From contig NC_087064.1 of the NCBI RefSeq assembly GCF_963678635.1, forward strand, positions 19,084,509-19,148,508: 64,000 nucleotides of DNA. The letters are read 5' to 3'. The notes beneath the pieces were generated by a model, which did not search any database, had not been told where the DNA came from, and saw only the letters and a list, made by a program, of their open reading frames with translations. Shown here piece after piece: positions 12,741 through 24,282 of this stretch (the stretch's first letter is position 1; each line of letters opens with the position of its first letter). The translations under genes were made by a program, and so were the position numbers. This DNA is from Symsagittifera roscoffensis. Its lineage: Eukaryota > Xenacoelomorpha > Acoela > Convolutidae.

Positions 12741-15230
12741 TCAACTAATCAAGCCACAGCTTTCGTCATCACTATGTGTTTCCAGAGTTCCCATCATCTG
12801 TATGCCTTCCATACTTTCCATCCGCATTGGCATGAAGGACTCTATGCTGGTATAGCCTTGTGGCATGAGCAGAGCCGGAACTTCTGCTGCCGACACTGAA
12901 GGGAAGTCCGACTGTTCATTCGTTGCCGCTGGGTCAAATGAGGTCAAAGATGTCATGATAGTTTGCGGACTACTCGTAACAGCAATCGATCCTGAAGATT
13001 CAACACCTGAAGAATTTGTAGCAGTTGGAGCCGTGTTGTTATTCCCAGGACTAATTAAACTTGGAGCCATAGCAAAGTCCAATTTAGAACCTCGATTGTT
13101 ATTGGAGAAAGCGGCAGAGGAAACGTTTTGGAATACGAAAGACTCGCCATGATCACTCTGTTGATCACTTGTCAGTTGCTGAAGTTGTTGCTGCGAGGAA
13201 GTGTAAGTTACTATTCCACTAGTTGGCCTCGATACTTCGACGCTGAATTGGTGCTGTTGGTCGTCAATTTGGATTTGAGTTGTCGATGTTGGGGTTTCCT
13301 GTTCAGTCTTGGTTGTCTTCGATTGATCATCGTTTGACGAAGCAGCATCCGTATTGCTGCCGCTGCCACCTTGGGACGATAAATACGTTGAATTTGCTCC
13401 CTTTTCACCTGCGGACGAGTGTTTCAGAAGTGAGGAAGCGGGTTCTGATTCCAGTTTGTGGATGCCCATATAGTGCTTCTTCAAGTTACCTTTTAGTTTA
13501 CAGGTGTACTCGCAAAGAACACAAGAAAACGGTCGTTCTACAGAATGTATAGACTTAGTGTGCACGTCCAAGCTGCTGTAATAGGGCGTTGAGAAGTCGC
13601 AAAGAGGACATTGAAATGTTTTGGTCGAATTCACTTTTCTCGGTGAAGATTGAGCTGGATATTTGTAGACACCTGATCCGTTATTGGCAAACGGGAACCC
13701 TAGACTCGATTTCTTACCACGTCCCCGTTTACGCTTGTTTGAATCAGTCATGCCATTCTCGTCTTTTATAACTTCGGAGTGTGTCGTGCTTGCACAAGTA
13801 TAAGCAGGCGAATTGTTTTCCGGCTCCTCGGGACTGTAGCCAGACGTAATCAGACCCTGTTGATGATGGTGTTGCTGTTGCTGAGTGATGAGAATAGCCG
13901 GCTGATGTGCCAGTGATTCGATATTTGCCATGTTGATGTTCAACTGCTGCTGTTGTTGCTCCTCGGTAACTAGTGGGGGTGTGTTGAACGTCACTGTTTC
14001 ATGGACAGTCGGAAATCGAGTCTCGAAACGAGGAGTGACGTCATTGCAAGCAATCTGTACGCTCGGGATTCTGAATGCATTCTCCTGCTGTTGGTTGTTG
14101 TGGTGGAACTCATTCGTGCGCATCTCGTTCGCTACTTCTCTTTTTACCACTATATTCGGACATTGGGTCGTAATTTTGTGTGCAAATGGCTGTGGCTGCA
14201 CTTGCGGCTCGTTGCGAAAAATTCCTCCGTTTGTATTGCTAAAATAGATGATCATTTCTATATTTAATATAGTATGTATTTGAAGTCTATTTGCAAACGC
14301 CTGCATGCGATCCACTACGGTTAATCACTTCAGACGTGGAAGAAGACACTAGCAGAAACTGAATGATTCAATCCTTTTTTTACTTTGCTTTTTTACTGCT
14401 TAAATTTTACCTAATTATTCAAAAAATTATATTTTATATATATATTTTATATATATAGGGGCGGATCTAAGATTTTCTCGAGGGGGGGGGGGGGGGGGGG
14501 GGGGGGGGTCGGATTTCGAAAATTTTGACCTTTTTTTTAGGTCGATCAAATTGATTTTTCGAGCTCTTCCAAAGCACTGTTTTGCCCCTATTTTGGCTAA
14601 ATTTTCTGCGTCGCAGGCAAATTTTTGAAAAAACAGTCAAAAAAGCCGTTTTTGGGCCTTTTTTGAAATATTTTTTAAAAAAAAAATCGCGTTTTTTTGG
14701 CGCGCGCTCCCCCTCAAAGTTAGTATATATTGGCGCCAAAGGCGCCTTTAGAAAAATTTTAGGGTCGGTCGGCCAAAAATGGATTTCTGAAAAAGTATCA
14801 AAGGGGGGACCACCAAAGTAAAACAGACTCAACAGATAATTTGAAAATTAAAAATAAAACCGTTTTTGATTCTAGGGTTGACCTTCAGTTTCTTCGTAAT
14901 ATACAAAAAATTTGAGTCTTGTGTGTTTTTATAGGCCTGAAATAAACGTCAATCATTTACATTTCACAAAATCTCTTGAATTTACCTTGGAACAGAATTG
15001 ATCTTGACGCTTAACGAGCCGAAACATTTGTTCATGAACTTGTTTACGACTAAAAACTCCTCGCTGCCGGGCTCCTTTCCCGCTGAGTCGCCAGACAGGT
15101 GGGGCTGGTTCAAAGAAAGATCCAGAGCATTTTGCTGCTTGATCCTCTGGTCTACCAGGAAGTCAATGAAGGAGGGTTCTAGGTGCAGGGAAAGGTTCAG
15201 ACCTCCGGATGCTTGGCACAGAACAGTCAT
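12741..15230 (-). CDS. C2H2 zinc-finger protein, two exons
   Basis: Probable transcription factor. Exon 1 runs from ATG at 15230 to 14986 (CCAAG|gtaaat); exon 2 runs from 14238 (tattttag|C) to the TAA at 12741. The AG|C junction keeps frame, giving about 580 residues. Two adjacent C2H2 fingers (FQCPLCDFSTPYYSSLDVHT... and FSCVLCEYTCKLKGNLKKHY...) lie at about residues 290-342, joined by a classical-like linker (SVERPF). A basic patch NKRKRGRGKK just before them looks like a nuclear signal. The flanks are low-complexity: Gln/His runs N-terminal and Ser/Asn/Gln/Thr-rich C-terminal, ending in an acidic tail (SDDESC). Exon 2 alone is open further upstream but without good start context, so the spliced model is preferred. 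An alternative acceptor before the ATG (near 15264) could add sequence. I cannot assign it to a named family. Confidence 0.75.
14454..14820. repeat. repeat fragment in zinc-finger intron with a 27-G run
   Basis: Lies in the 747-nt intron (14239-14985). Starts gcggatctaagattttctcg, then an uninterrupted run of 27 G at 14482-14508, then T/C-rich sequence with ggcgccaaaggcgcc near 14733. The ggatctaaga..ttttctcga end recurs inverted near 45858-45876 and its copy, and related gatccgcccct is near 29307, so this is part of a dispersed element. Confidence 0.55.
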
Positions 15231-15369
15231 GTTAGATCGAGTCAGTTCAGACAAAACACCCACTGATGAGCTTGCTCATATAATCTAGAATTGATCACTT
15301 CTTAGAACCAATTTCCATTATTAATTCAAAAATATTTCATTTTTGCAAATATTGTGCTGTTTGCTTCTT

Positions 15370-15985
15370 AGACACAGAGGCGAAGCGTAGCTTCACATCA
15401 CTTGCAGTACAACACAAAGATTAAAAACGTAACTCGAGAGAAAATGGAAAACGTTGAAACAAAACTAGGTCTACCAAATTTTTCGCATATCTTGATAAAA
15501 GATCATTTAGAAAAACATACCCAGCAAAACAATTGAATATTAAAAGGGCACCGAAAAAAAAACTGACGAAGCGGAACCAAAGCCGACAATTCTAGAGCAG
15601 ATGCCAGTAGTTTCAAGTCATCCCTGAAACTACAATGAAAAATACTAGCAACTATAATGAAACTGACTTACAGAAATAGAAAAAACCGTGATGTGGCAAC
15701 AAAGCCGAAAAACGAAAGTTAAACAATTCAATTTTTACAGGAAAAAAATCAAATTCTTACATGCTGAAAAAACAAGGTCCTGTCGGGACTCGCAGCCGAA
15801 ACCTTCGGGCGCGAAGGCGCTCTTTTTACCACTAGGCACAGAGGGAACGATGTTGGAACTTGTTAAGGTTGACTAATAAAGCAATAGTAGTAATAAGTGT
15901 AGTTGTTAAGTTTGAATAATAAATCAATAGTAGCAAGTAAGAATAGTATGTAAAGTTGTTAACGGATAAAAATTCAAGCACTTCG
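15370..15985. repeat. family B interspersed repeat
   Basis: Head cacagaggcgaagcgtagct then atcacttgcagtac; the body carries aaagccgacaa; the tail is near 15962-15978 with cacttcgcaagtgtaa. A GC-richer tract at 15778-15845 (gggactcgcagccgaaacc) is the degenerate tRNA-like part. Confidence 0.5.
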
Positions 15986-17123
15986 CAAGTGTAAAACATC
16001 GAATCTTTTATCGCTAAAATGACCCTTTGGCATTGGCTAAGTATTTCGCAAACGCAATTTTTCTCCACTCTCGGATCTTTCTAGAATATTCACCAACAAA
16101 ACTACGGTTTTTACTGTGTTTAACAAAAATTTTGCAATTTATTTGATCAACCTAACTAAGGGCAAACGAAACTTTTGAAAGTTGCATTCGAAATCTGCGC
16201 CCCTCTCTCTTCTCCACATCTAGCCTGGCTTTTGCGATGATATAGCATCAAGACTGCAACTCGCAAAACAAGACAAAATATCAAAATTTTAGTCTAGCAA
16301 GGAGAGCCGGTTGCTGCGCAAAAAATTAGAGAGCGCTTTTTAAGCTGACTAGAATTGGGTAGAAATCCGCTCCATTGAATCGAAAAAATTGCTTTTGAAA
16401 GATTTTAGCTATACACATTTTTTTGGAACTTGAAGATTTTAAACCCTCAGAACCCAGTACAGACGCAAAAAAGATATCCTATTTCTGCTCTTGAAACAAC
16501 GCAATATGAAGCTAATGAGCCGGTACAACATACATCCAAATCTTTCAATCCGCAACAATATTTGAGCGAAAAACAAAAAAATACAGTCTTCTGAACAGGA
16601 CTTTAACTACCGAATACACTCTGCAAATAAAATATCGAGAGCTTGCGGGAGAATGCCGTATAAGCTGTCAAACATCTACAGCTCATCACATACCCTCACA
16701 ACAAGGGAATTTTTCTCAGTTCGTCCCAAGAACTAATAAAACTGCCCCCTTAAACCGGACGAATTTCACTCGGCCCTTCGCACGCCAAAAAACTTCGCCC
16801 CTAAAACGGGTTCTTCAAACCATGCCCAGACTTCCTACTTCCCGCTCGAGCGTGCTATATAGAGAGGAGGGGTAGAAACGAGCACAAAGACGCTAATACT
16901 AAAAAAAGTTCCCCCTCGTCGATTTTGTCGCCAGAGACTCAGGGCTCGAACTATCCATCCAAGTCGGACAAGTCTCACTCATTATATCTACACCAACTGC
17001 GCACCTTAACAGGCCACAAATTACAGGCCTTAAGAAAGCAATATTAACACCTTGCTTCTCGCGTTCCAATTTACTCGCAAGTACGAATGTTCAAAATATA
17101 TCTGTTTGTGGCTCTTTGTAGTA
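15986..17123. other. intergenic, no gene recognised
   Basis: No protein-like frame. Includes a moderately GC-rich, C-rich patch at 16740-17000 without recognised features. Confidence 0.4.
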
Positions 17124-17480
17124 GTTAGAACATAGTTGAAAGATGCCCGATGGGAAAAGAGCCCGGCCTGAGGGCACGAAAAGCCCGATGGCAGCTCTTT
17201 TGCCCGAGGCTATCTTCAACTATGTTTTAACTGTTGAAGAGTATGTTTTTGCTCTTTCTGTTTTTGCGGCTCTATTTCCTTTTCCCCCCACCTCGTATGA
17301 GCATCAATTTTATGATATAATGAGTGGTTTTACAAGGTTAATTATGAAGACCAAATATGTTTGTCATGGCCGGATTAGACCGCATGCCAGTTTTCTTGTT
17401 TATTGGTTGGTGGGAACAGTAATTTTACTTGTAAAAAATTGCAGGTGGGGGGAAAGGAAAAAGAGCCGTTTTTGCTCTTT
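17124..17480. repeat. compound foldback / inverted-repeat element
   Basis: Two stem pairs. Pair 1: 17124-17161 and 17194-17233 share aacatagttgaa...gat and (g)aaaagagc in inverted orientation. Pair 2: 17268-17293 (tttccttttccccccacct) and 17443-17468 (aggtggggggaaaggaaa) with flanking ggctct/agagcc. A 153-codon plus-strand open frame (17143-17604) runs through the stems and has no recognisable domain; I take it as a by-product of the palindromic sequence. Confidence 0.6.
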
Positions 17481-18433
17481 CAATTGTTATAATCAGGCTT
17501 CTTTCAAAAAAAAGAGACCGGAAAATTGCGAAAAGTGCGCGAAACTATGCAAATGTTCATTCATGCGTTCTAATATTTCATTTTTCATTCATGCCTTGTC
17601 GTGAAAGTACATGTGTGAAAGAGCAAAAACCTACTCTTCTTGGATATTTTATTGGGGAGGGTTCTCATGCTTGAAGGACCGAATGCTTGAAAAATTTCAA
17701 CAAATCAAAATCGCTAAGCGTTCTTATTGGCTAAATGCCTTTCCCACAAAATCGAAGTCAATATTATCAGAAAATGTATTAAATCAGTTGAAAAAAAATC
17801 AAAAATGTTGCAAGTTGCGGGTTACAACCGCATTACTATTCAGATAATCATCAAGATTAATGAGTTCAAAATCAAAAGAAATTTTCAGTCTTGAAAACTC
17901 ATCTGCTTATTATCTAATCGGTCAATATTAACACTAATGGCCTGGATTTTTTTTTCTTACTTTGAGATTTTCACAATTTACTTCGAGATTTTGAATACTC
18001 AATTCTGATTGTATGAAAGTAAGCTAAAATTAGTTTCAAGCATGAGGGACGCCACCATTTTATTAATCGAAATTCAGTTCAAGTTATCCACCTGTGGAGT
18101 AAGAAGGCATTTGGAAGTGGGAGTTGGGATGGGTTTGTAGAAGGAAAAAGACCTCATTTTCTCTATTTTACTTCTAGTCACTGCGCTTGCTCAATAATCA
18201 CTTCGCTAGCTCTACAATCATTGATTCCCTATCTCCTGGCTCTGAAAACGATAAAAGGCCCAATTTCGGATTTTAAAAAAGAGTCCGATATACAAATCTA
18301 TGATCAGTGATTCCTTTCACTTCAGTGGAAATCTTATAAGTTCAGTTTAAATATACAAAGGTTTAATATAATCACTTTTCATCGCAACTGCAATTCAAAT
18401 CGCAGTTGAAGTAGTCCAATACTTATTAATTAA
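17481..18433. other. intergenic, 3' side of transketolase
   Basis: No gene recognised. An open frame at 17611-17847 (plus) is Lys/Phe/Trp-rich noise. Presumably contains the transketolase 3' UTR; no clear AATAAA next to the stop. Confidence 0.4.
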
Positions 18434-20329
18434 TCACATGGCTTTTACTGTCTCAATTATAGCGCGGCTGTTGATGTTGAACAAATCCAGCAAGTCCGAA
18501 CTCTTCCCACTGTAGGGCATGTGGTCCACAGCCATTCGTCTCACAACAATTCCAGTCTCCTCGGCCATTGCACCCGCAACCGCCTCTCCGATTCCCCCCT
18601 CCGGATAATGGTCCTCAACTGTTATGATTTTACCACCGCATGCTTTCGCCGATTCCAGAATTGTTGCTTTGTCCAACGGTTTCACACTGAACAAGTCGAT
18701 CACTCTAATATTCACTCCCTCGGCTGCAAGTTTTGCATGCGCTTTCAGAGCTTCAACTAGAGTAATTCCAGCGCCGATCACTACGACCTTGTCAGTGGGA
18801 CTTTGCTTCACTACAATTGACTTGCCAACAGCGAAGCCTTCGGATCCCGAATATAAAATTGGAGTATCCTCTCGAGTCGTTCTGATGAAACACATGCCTT
18901 TAGTATTTGCCGCCAGCTTCACTGCATGGGCTGCCGAAACCGCATCTGAAGGGTAAAACACCGTACACGTGGGAATAGCTCTGAACATAGCAAGATCCTC
19001 CAGTGCCATTTGACTTGGTCCATCTGGTCCGATAGAAATCCCACAATGGCTTCCAACAAGATTGACATTAGACTGCGAAATAGCTCCCATTCGAATGTGA
19101 TCATACGCTCGACTGAAGAACGCCGCAAAAGTACTCGCAAACGCAATTGTTCTGTCTCGACATGCCATGCCAATAGCAGCTCCCACTAGGTTCTGTTCTG
19201 CAATATAACACTCCACGAATCGCTCGGGGAAAGCTTTCATAAAGTCAATCGAGAAAGTCGAGTTCTTGACATCACCGTCCAACGCAACAACTCGGTCATT
19301 ATTCAGCGCCGCCAGCGATATTCCGTACGCCTTTCTAGTCGACATCTTAGTCGTGCCTTCTGGAATCGGATTCTTTGCAAAGTCTACATTAGCCAGACTA
19401 ACAACCGGTGCATCGGTAACAACCGCTGGAGATTTGGGAAGAGTCACTGGACCTTCAGGTAGCTTTGCCAGCAAAGTGTTCACAAAGTTCTGAGGCTCAC
19501 TCAGAGGTTTTCCATGCCAGTTCAGTTTGTCTTCCACATTTTCAAATCCTCGACCTTTGTACGTCTTGCACACCAAAACTGTAGGTTTGTCAGAACAATC
19601 AGCTGCCTTCAATGCGTCATTCAACGCTGGAATGCTATGTCCGTCAAGAATGATTGCCTTCCAACCAAAAGATTCCCATCTAGTAGCGACAACATTCACA
19701 TCATGTTGGTACATGGTAGGATCACTTTGTCCTAACCGGTTCAAGTCAATAATGGCCACTAGATTGTTCAGTTTGTAGAACCCAGCAAAAGCCATAGCCT
19801 CATAAATAGAACCCTCTGCCGTCTCTCCGTCTCCGAGCAAACAGAATGTTTTGTAGGATGCTTTATCGAAATACTTGCCGACGTATGCCATTCCTGCGGC
19901 ACAATTAATACCCTGGCCGAGAGATCCGGTCGCAACATCTACAAAATCAATCTTGGGAGTAGGATGACCTTCCAGCACGTGACCGGTTTCTCTGAGATGC
20001 TCAACCAATTCAGTTTGCGCTTTGCCAGTTTCTCGTAGCTTCAGAGCACCTCCATTCGCTTTGGCGTCATCAACTACAGCCCATGCCGCATAAAGAATAG
20101 GAGCTGCGTGACCTTTTGAGAGCACAAAGCGGTCACTGCTGAAATCTCGTTTCTGATCCTTGTCGTATTTCATATGGTGGAAAAAGAGAATAGACATAAT
20201 TTCGGCACAGCTCGCACATGTCGTCGGGTGGCCACTGTTTCCAGCGGGATTCAGACTCGTACATTGAATGCTCAGAATTCGCAATTTGTCCGCGAGGTTG
20301 TAGAGAACAGATTCAGTTGCGGCGTCCAT
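18434..20329 (-). CDS. TKT: transketolase
   Basis: Thiamine-diphosphate enzyme of the non-oxidative pentose phosphate pathway. It moves two-carbon ketol units between sugar phosphates in the cytosol. A single uninterrupted 631-codon frame from ATG (20329) to the stop at 18434, close to the usual animal length (about 620-630). Landmarks: GNSGHPTT (31-38) and KGHAAPIL (72-79) with active-site histidines; GSLGQG (135-140); the ThDP/Mg motif GDGETAEGS (166-174) to IIDLNR (193-198); WHGKPL (271-276); the Pyr-domain catalytic Glu in EQNLVGAAIG (378-387); SHCGISIGPDGPSQ; C-terminal domain ending SRAIIETVKAM. No inactivating change seen. A pyrimidine-rich acceptor at 20370 suggests an intron in the 5' UTR. 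Intronless coding in an intron-containing neighbourhood could mean old retroposition or simple intron loss. Confidence 0.97.
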   Translation of the reverse strand: MDAATESVLYNLADKLRILSIQCTSLNPAGNSGHPTTCASCAEIMSILFFHHMKYDKDQKRDFSSDRFVLSKGHAAPILYAAWAVVDDAKANGGALKLRETGKAQTELVEHLRETGHVLEGHPTPKIDFVDVATGSLGQGINCAAGMAYVGKYFDKASYKTFCLLGDGETAEGSIYEAMAFAGFYKLNNLVAIIDLNRLGQSDPTMYQHDVNVVATRWESFGWKAIILDGHSIPALNDALKAADCSDKPTVLVCKTYKGRGFENVEDKLNWHGKPLSEPQNFVNTLLAKLPEGPVTLPKSPAVVTDAPVVSLANVDFAKNPIPEGTTKMSTRKAYGISLAALNNDRVVALDGDVKNSTFSIDFMKAFPERFVECYIAEQNLVGAAIGMACRDRTIAFASTFAAFFSRAYDHIRMGAISQSNVNLVGSHCGISIGPDGPSQMALEDLAMFRAIPTCTVFYPSDAVSAAHAVKLAANTKGMCFIRTTREDTPILYSGSEGFAVGKSIVVKQSPTDKVVVIGAGITLVEALKAHAKLAAEGVNIRVIDLFSVKPLDKATILESAKACGGKIITVEDHYPEGGIGEAVAGAMAEETGIVVRRMAVDHMPYSGKSSDLLDLFNINSRAIIETVKAM

Positions 20330-20368
20330 GTTTGCTAACTCAGTGGATCAAGTCGGGTCAATCAAAAT

Positions 20369-20384
20369 TCTGAAAGGAGATGAG
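20369..20384 (-). promoter_or_regulatory. probable 5' UTR splice acceptor of transketolase
   Basis: Minus strand reads atctcctttcag then AATTTTGATTG, 40 nt before the transketolase ATG. A good acceptor here means the first non-coding exon lies further right, or that a spliced leader is joined here. Confidence 0.45.
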
Positions 20385-22158
20385 ATAAAGAATTATTATA
20401 AATCAAACAGGTTTACCAAGATGTACTTTGGAATGGAATCAGTGGTCAACTGTAGACTTTCAGTAGTCACTCAAACAAGCGCTAAGTATTGCAATTGGGA
20501 GTGAACCATCATGGTCTTTCGTTTGTCTTCACTCTAACTCACATAGTACAGAAAACGCAAAAAATTTACTGCAGCATTGTTAAAGAACTTCAAAAATCAA
20601 TGATTTGAGAATATTTTCTATTGAGTAATTTTGTTGTTTCACTAAACAACTAAAAGGCTGAACTTTCCGAGTTTTTTTAAGAAAAACGTTTGTCTCTCTG
20701 CGAATGTTCCTGCATCAAAAAATTACAAGATAGTTGTCACTACAAAGCTTTTGATCTGACCTATGTTGGAGGTAATTATTTATTTTACATGATCTATAAT
20801 TTATGCGACTTACCGTGGGATCTATATTTATTTTTGAGCGAAATGTGGCAACTCTATATAACGACATGTGGCAACTCATTCAAGCGAAAGCTATGGAGTA
20901 AACTAGTATTTGGAGTTCCACTTCATTAATTAAACAATATTGAAACTTTTTTGAAGAGCAAGTTCAAATCAGAATCCTGCAAACAACAGTAAACTCAAGC
21001 AAGTTCGGTCATAGTTATTGTTGCAAAATTTCCAACAGGGACTAGCAATAACCCTAATAAAGAGCTACAAAAACCCGCAAAGGCGAAGAAAATCTTCAAA
21101 CTTTTGTAAAAAGCTGAAGAATACGACAAGGGGTTGAGCCTGAGTAAACATAACTTATCAGAAAAAAATGAACTACAAGTCGAAATTTTGGAATTGTGGT
21201 TGACTGAGAGATGTCTGGTTTTCATTTTCGATAAAACCTTTGCTGTTTTGATTTCCTCATACCCAGCTAATTGAGAGATGAAAAATCGCAACTCAGCAAC
21301 CACCTGTTGAAACCAACGTATAATAACAAAATATGGATGAAAATTTACAGAAAACTGCTTAGCCGGAAAAAATTAAACACGGAGATAGCAAGCAAACATT
21401 TGAAAAGACAGCAGACAGTTCCAGATTTTATCATGAAAAAACCATGAGAAAAACCAACATAGCCTAAATAAATTTGCAGTCACTTCGCTATATAACAGAA
21501 TCAATTTCTACAATTGAAAACAATTTTTTTCCGAAAAAAATTCTGGCATTGCGCCTTTGAAGAAAAGCTCTTAGGCGTCTCGAGTATCACGGCACAAAAA
21601 CAACGCCCAGAAAAATCAAAAAGTGTATTATCTCTGCTGTATTACGTGGAGGTGAAGTGAAGCTTCGCATCGCTAGCGATACAACGGTGTCCTATAATTT
21701 AATACCCTAAAACTTAACACAGTACATTTTAACACCTAGTCATTTTACTACTAAACAATTTAAATCCACAGCAATTTAACTCCTATTTTCCAGTTTAACA
21801 CCGTATATTTTAACACCTAGTCATTTAATTACCAAAATTAATGCTGTATGAATTCCTTATCTTGACTCTTATCACATCAAATATAATCCTGCAATTAACG
21901 CACGCACCATAATGAAAAACTTGGTTTATCTTAGTTATACATCTAAAAATGAGGCTTCTTAAACTACTTAAGACTCTTATCGAAAAGTTAGTAATATATT
22001 TTCAATTACACTTTTCGCTTAACCATTATGATCACTAAAAAACCTGCTTGTGCTAATTCATAACAATTTGACTCAAAAATTCTGACAAAAAATAAATCCT
22101 GATAATCACTTTATACTTTACTCAAGTGATAAACAAATGCAAACACAATAAACACATT
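20385..22158. other. intergenic with repeat fragments
   Basis: No gene recognised. A family A/B head-like hairpin sits at 21651-21684 (gaagtgaagcttcgcatcgctagcgatac). A direct repeat is at 21726-21748 and 21804-21826 (attttaacacctagtcattt), just upstream of the MULE remnant. The promoter of transketolase should lie somewhere at the left of this interval. Confidence 0.4.
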
Positions 22159-23129
22159 ATGATTGAGTCTTCTTTCGAATTCACAGTTTCATCTAAAAAC
22201 AAGCCAATTCTTTATGCGTCCAGCCACGAATTTTATTTCAAGCGAAAAAATAAGTTTACCGAAAATCGGATTTGCTCAAAATATCAAATAAATAAATGTC
22301 AAGCAACTGCCATTACAGAAAATTCTGAATTAATCGAGACGTGTGGCGAGCATAACCATGACATTTCAGCGGGAAAACCGGATGTCCGAAATGGCATAAA
22401 GCATTTAAAAGATCTCAGCGAAAGATTTACTCCGACTGTCGCAGTTGTCAGTGCGGTTTTGCCAGTTACAAACGATTTGGCCACTCAGTTTGGCCTCCCA
22501 AGTAAAGACAAACTGATCCGAACGGCTGCGCGCACATGTAAGCAGCTAGATGTGAATATGCCACCCATCCCCATTGCGCGAAATTTCCAGATCCCTGAAA
22601 TTTTTGAAAAATTTATCCGGTATCACAATGGATCAAATAACCACGAGCGAATCATTTTGTGCGGCGACCCCGAAATGCTGAAAGTTCTGGAGAAGTCATC
22701 TTTCTGATTAGCCGATGGAACTTTTAAAATTGCTCCAAAAAAGTTCTATCAGGTATATTCAATTCATGTTAGTGTATCTGGCATTGTGCCAGCTTGCACT
22801 TACGCCTTCCTTCCTAAGCAAACCGAAAAAACCTACAAACGCTTTTTTGGAGCCGTTAATTAATTTAACACCCAACTGCCGGCCTGAAAAAATTTTGCTA
22901 GATTTTGAGCAAGCTGCTCTTCAGTCATTCCAAAAAACATTTCCCAAACCGTGAAGTTTTATTCCCATCGTCCTTTTGGAACCAGCGAGATGCGGACGTG
23001 AGTGGGATTGCTCATACAACAAATGATGTCGAGGGATGGCATTTCGGGATTCAATCCTATTTCAGCAGAGCCCACCCAAATATGTGGAAAGTAGTGAGCA
23101 GCCTGCAAAAAGAAGCTTCCGTACGATAA
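22159..23129 (+). pseudogene. decayed FLYWCH-MULE transposase
   Basis: Remnant of a Mutator-like (MULE) transposase with an N-terminal FLYWCH zinc finger. From ATG 22159 the frame gives a FLYWCH domain (FEFTVSSKNKPILYASSHEF ... RICSKYQINKCQATA ... CGEHNHD) to about 22365, a linker, then a TGA at 22705-22707. The same frame continues as LADGTFKIAPKKFYQVYSIH and AFLPKQTEKTYKRFF until TAA near 22858. The MULE core then reappears in shifted frames: LLDFEQAALQSF at about 22895, and SSFWN ... TTNDVEGWH ... HPNMWKVVSSLQKE up to 23129. Two stops and at least one frameshift make it non-functional. It is one of the few recognisable plus-strand protein sequences here. A source of mobility for the non-autonomous repeats is possible but not shown. 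Confidence 0.85.
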
Positions 23130-24282
23130 CTCATTTGTTTTATACATCGACTGGCCATAAGTTCAAAAGTATCGAGTATTAAATGAAAGAGTGCAAAATA
23201 TAAATTCCGTTTACGAAAACAAAACTGATTTTTTTCAGAGCGTTATCTAGTTTGTGTTAAACCATAGTAAAATTTGTCTCATTTTTGTTTATTTTTTCGT
23301 ATTATTAAAACTCAAATTTCAATCCTACTTAAACTTCTTTTTGAAAAGACGTTTCCTTGCAGACTCCCGGAAACGTAACTAAACGCAAGAACTTGACTCG
23401 TGCCTTAGCAATTTAATCCCAGGACAATCGCCCTTATTTTCAGGATGCTAGGTTGGGACTACGGGATGGCAAACCCTTTAGTTTTGCGCTGATGTGCCAA
23501 CAGCTCAAAAAAAGCTGACGAGCGATCAGGTTATAAGTCAACGTTCGAGAATGATTCTAAAAAATGATTCGAGACTGATTCTATTAGCGGGAATTTTAGG
23601 CTTTTGGCATTGGTTAGACCTTTTTTAAATTTCTATACTGAAAAGTATTGGCAAGGCTATTTCATTTCGGTTTGAAACGATTCATTGAAATTATTTGCAA
23701 GGTCATTTCTCTTCAAAACTTACACGAATTGAGTAGCGCGAAATTGTCTGGCTTTAAATGGCAAAAATCTCTCTTTCAGTTCTTTGACGTTTACCGAAGT
23801 CCCCTTTGAAGTAAGTTTTCTTTTCATTTTGGATTAAAACTGTGTCATAGAAACGGTTTTAAAATGTAGCGATGTTAAATTGCTAAGGCAACAGAAAGAA
23901 AGGAGTAAATTGTATGATGTTAAGTTGTTTAGAGTTAAAAAGGGGGGAACCGATGCAACACAAACATAGTTTGAATAATAGCAAACAAAAATAAGACGAA
24001 ACACGAAAAAAAAACAACTGGACCTACCAAATTTTTCTGTTTCTCTCTTAATTTGTCTTGAATGAAAATCTTTTGGAGAAAAACCATCGAGAAAAGACAA
24101 TCGCCAGTGGTATATTAGCGTCAGACCAAAATTTACGACGCGGTTACACGGCCAAAAAAACTTTAAAAGGTCGGCTTACAAACAGAACGAGTTTTGAAGC
24201 TTCCCTCAAAACATACAAAAGCAAGAAGCTTTTTCGCGAAATGAACGAGGCAAAATAAGACAGCTACACCTATATAAACATT
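23130..24282. other. intergenic, no gene recognised
   Basis: AT-rich, with no frame of protein character and no recognised repeat boundary. Confidence 0.35.

Noticed and set aside
12865-14267. Several plus-strand frames opposite the zinc-finger gene
   Set aside because: They are shadows of the real minus-strand coding sequence, which has clear C2H2 fingers.
14467-14832. 121-codon minus-strand frame with a proline tail
   Set aside because: The prolines come from the 27-G run; the frame lies inside a dispersed repeat within an intron.
17143-17604. 153-codon plus-strand open frame as a gene
   Set aside because: It runs through the arms of a foldback structure, has no recognisable domain, no splice support, and a run of Lys/Phe at the end.
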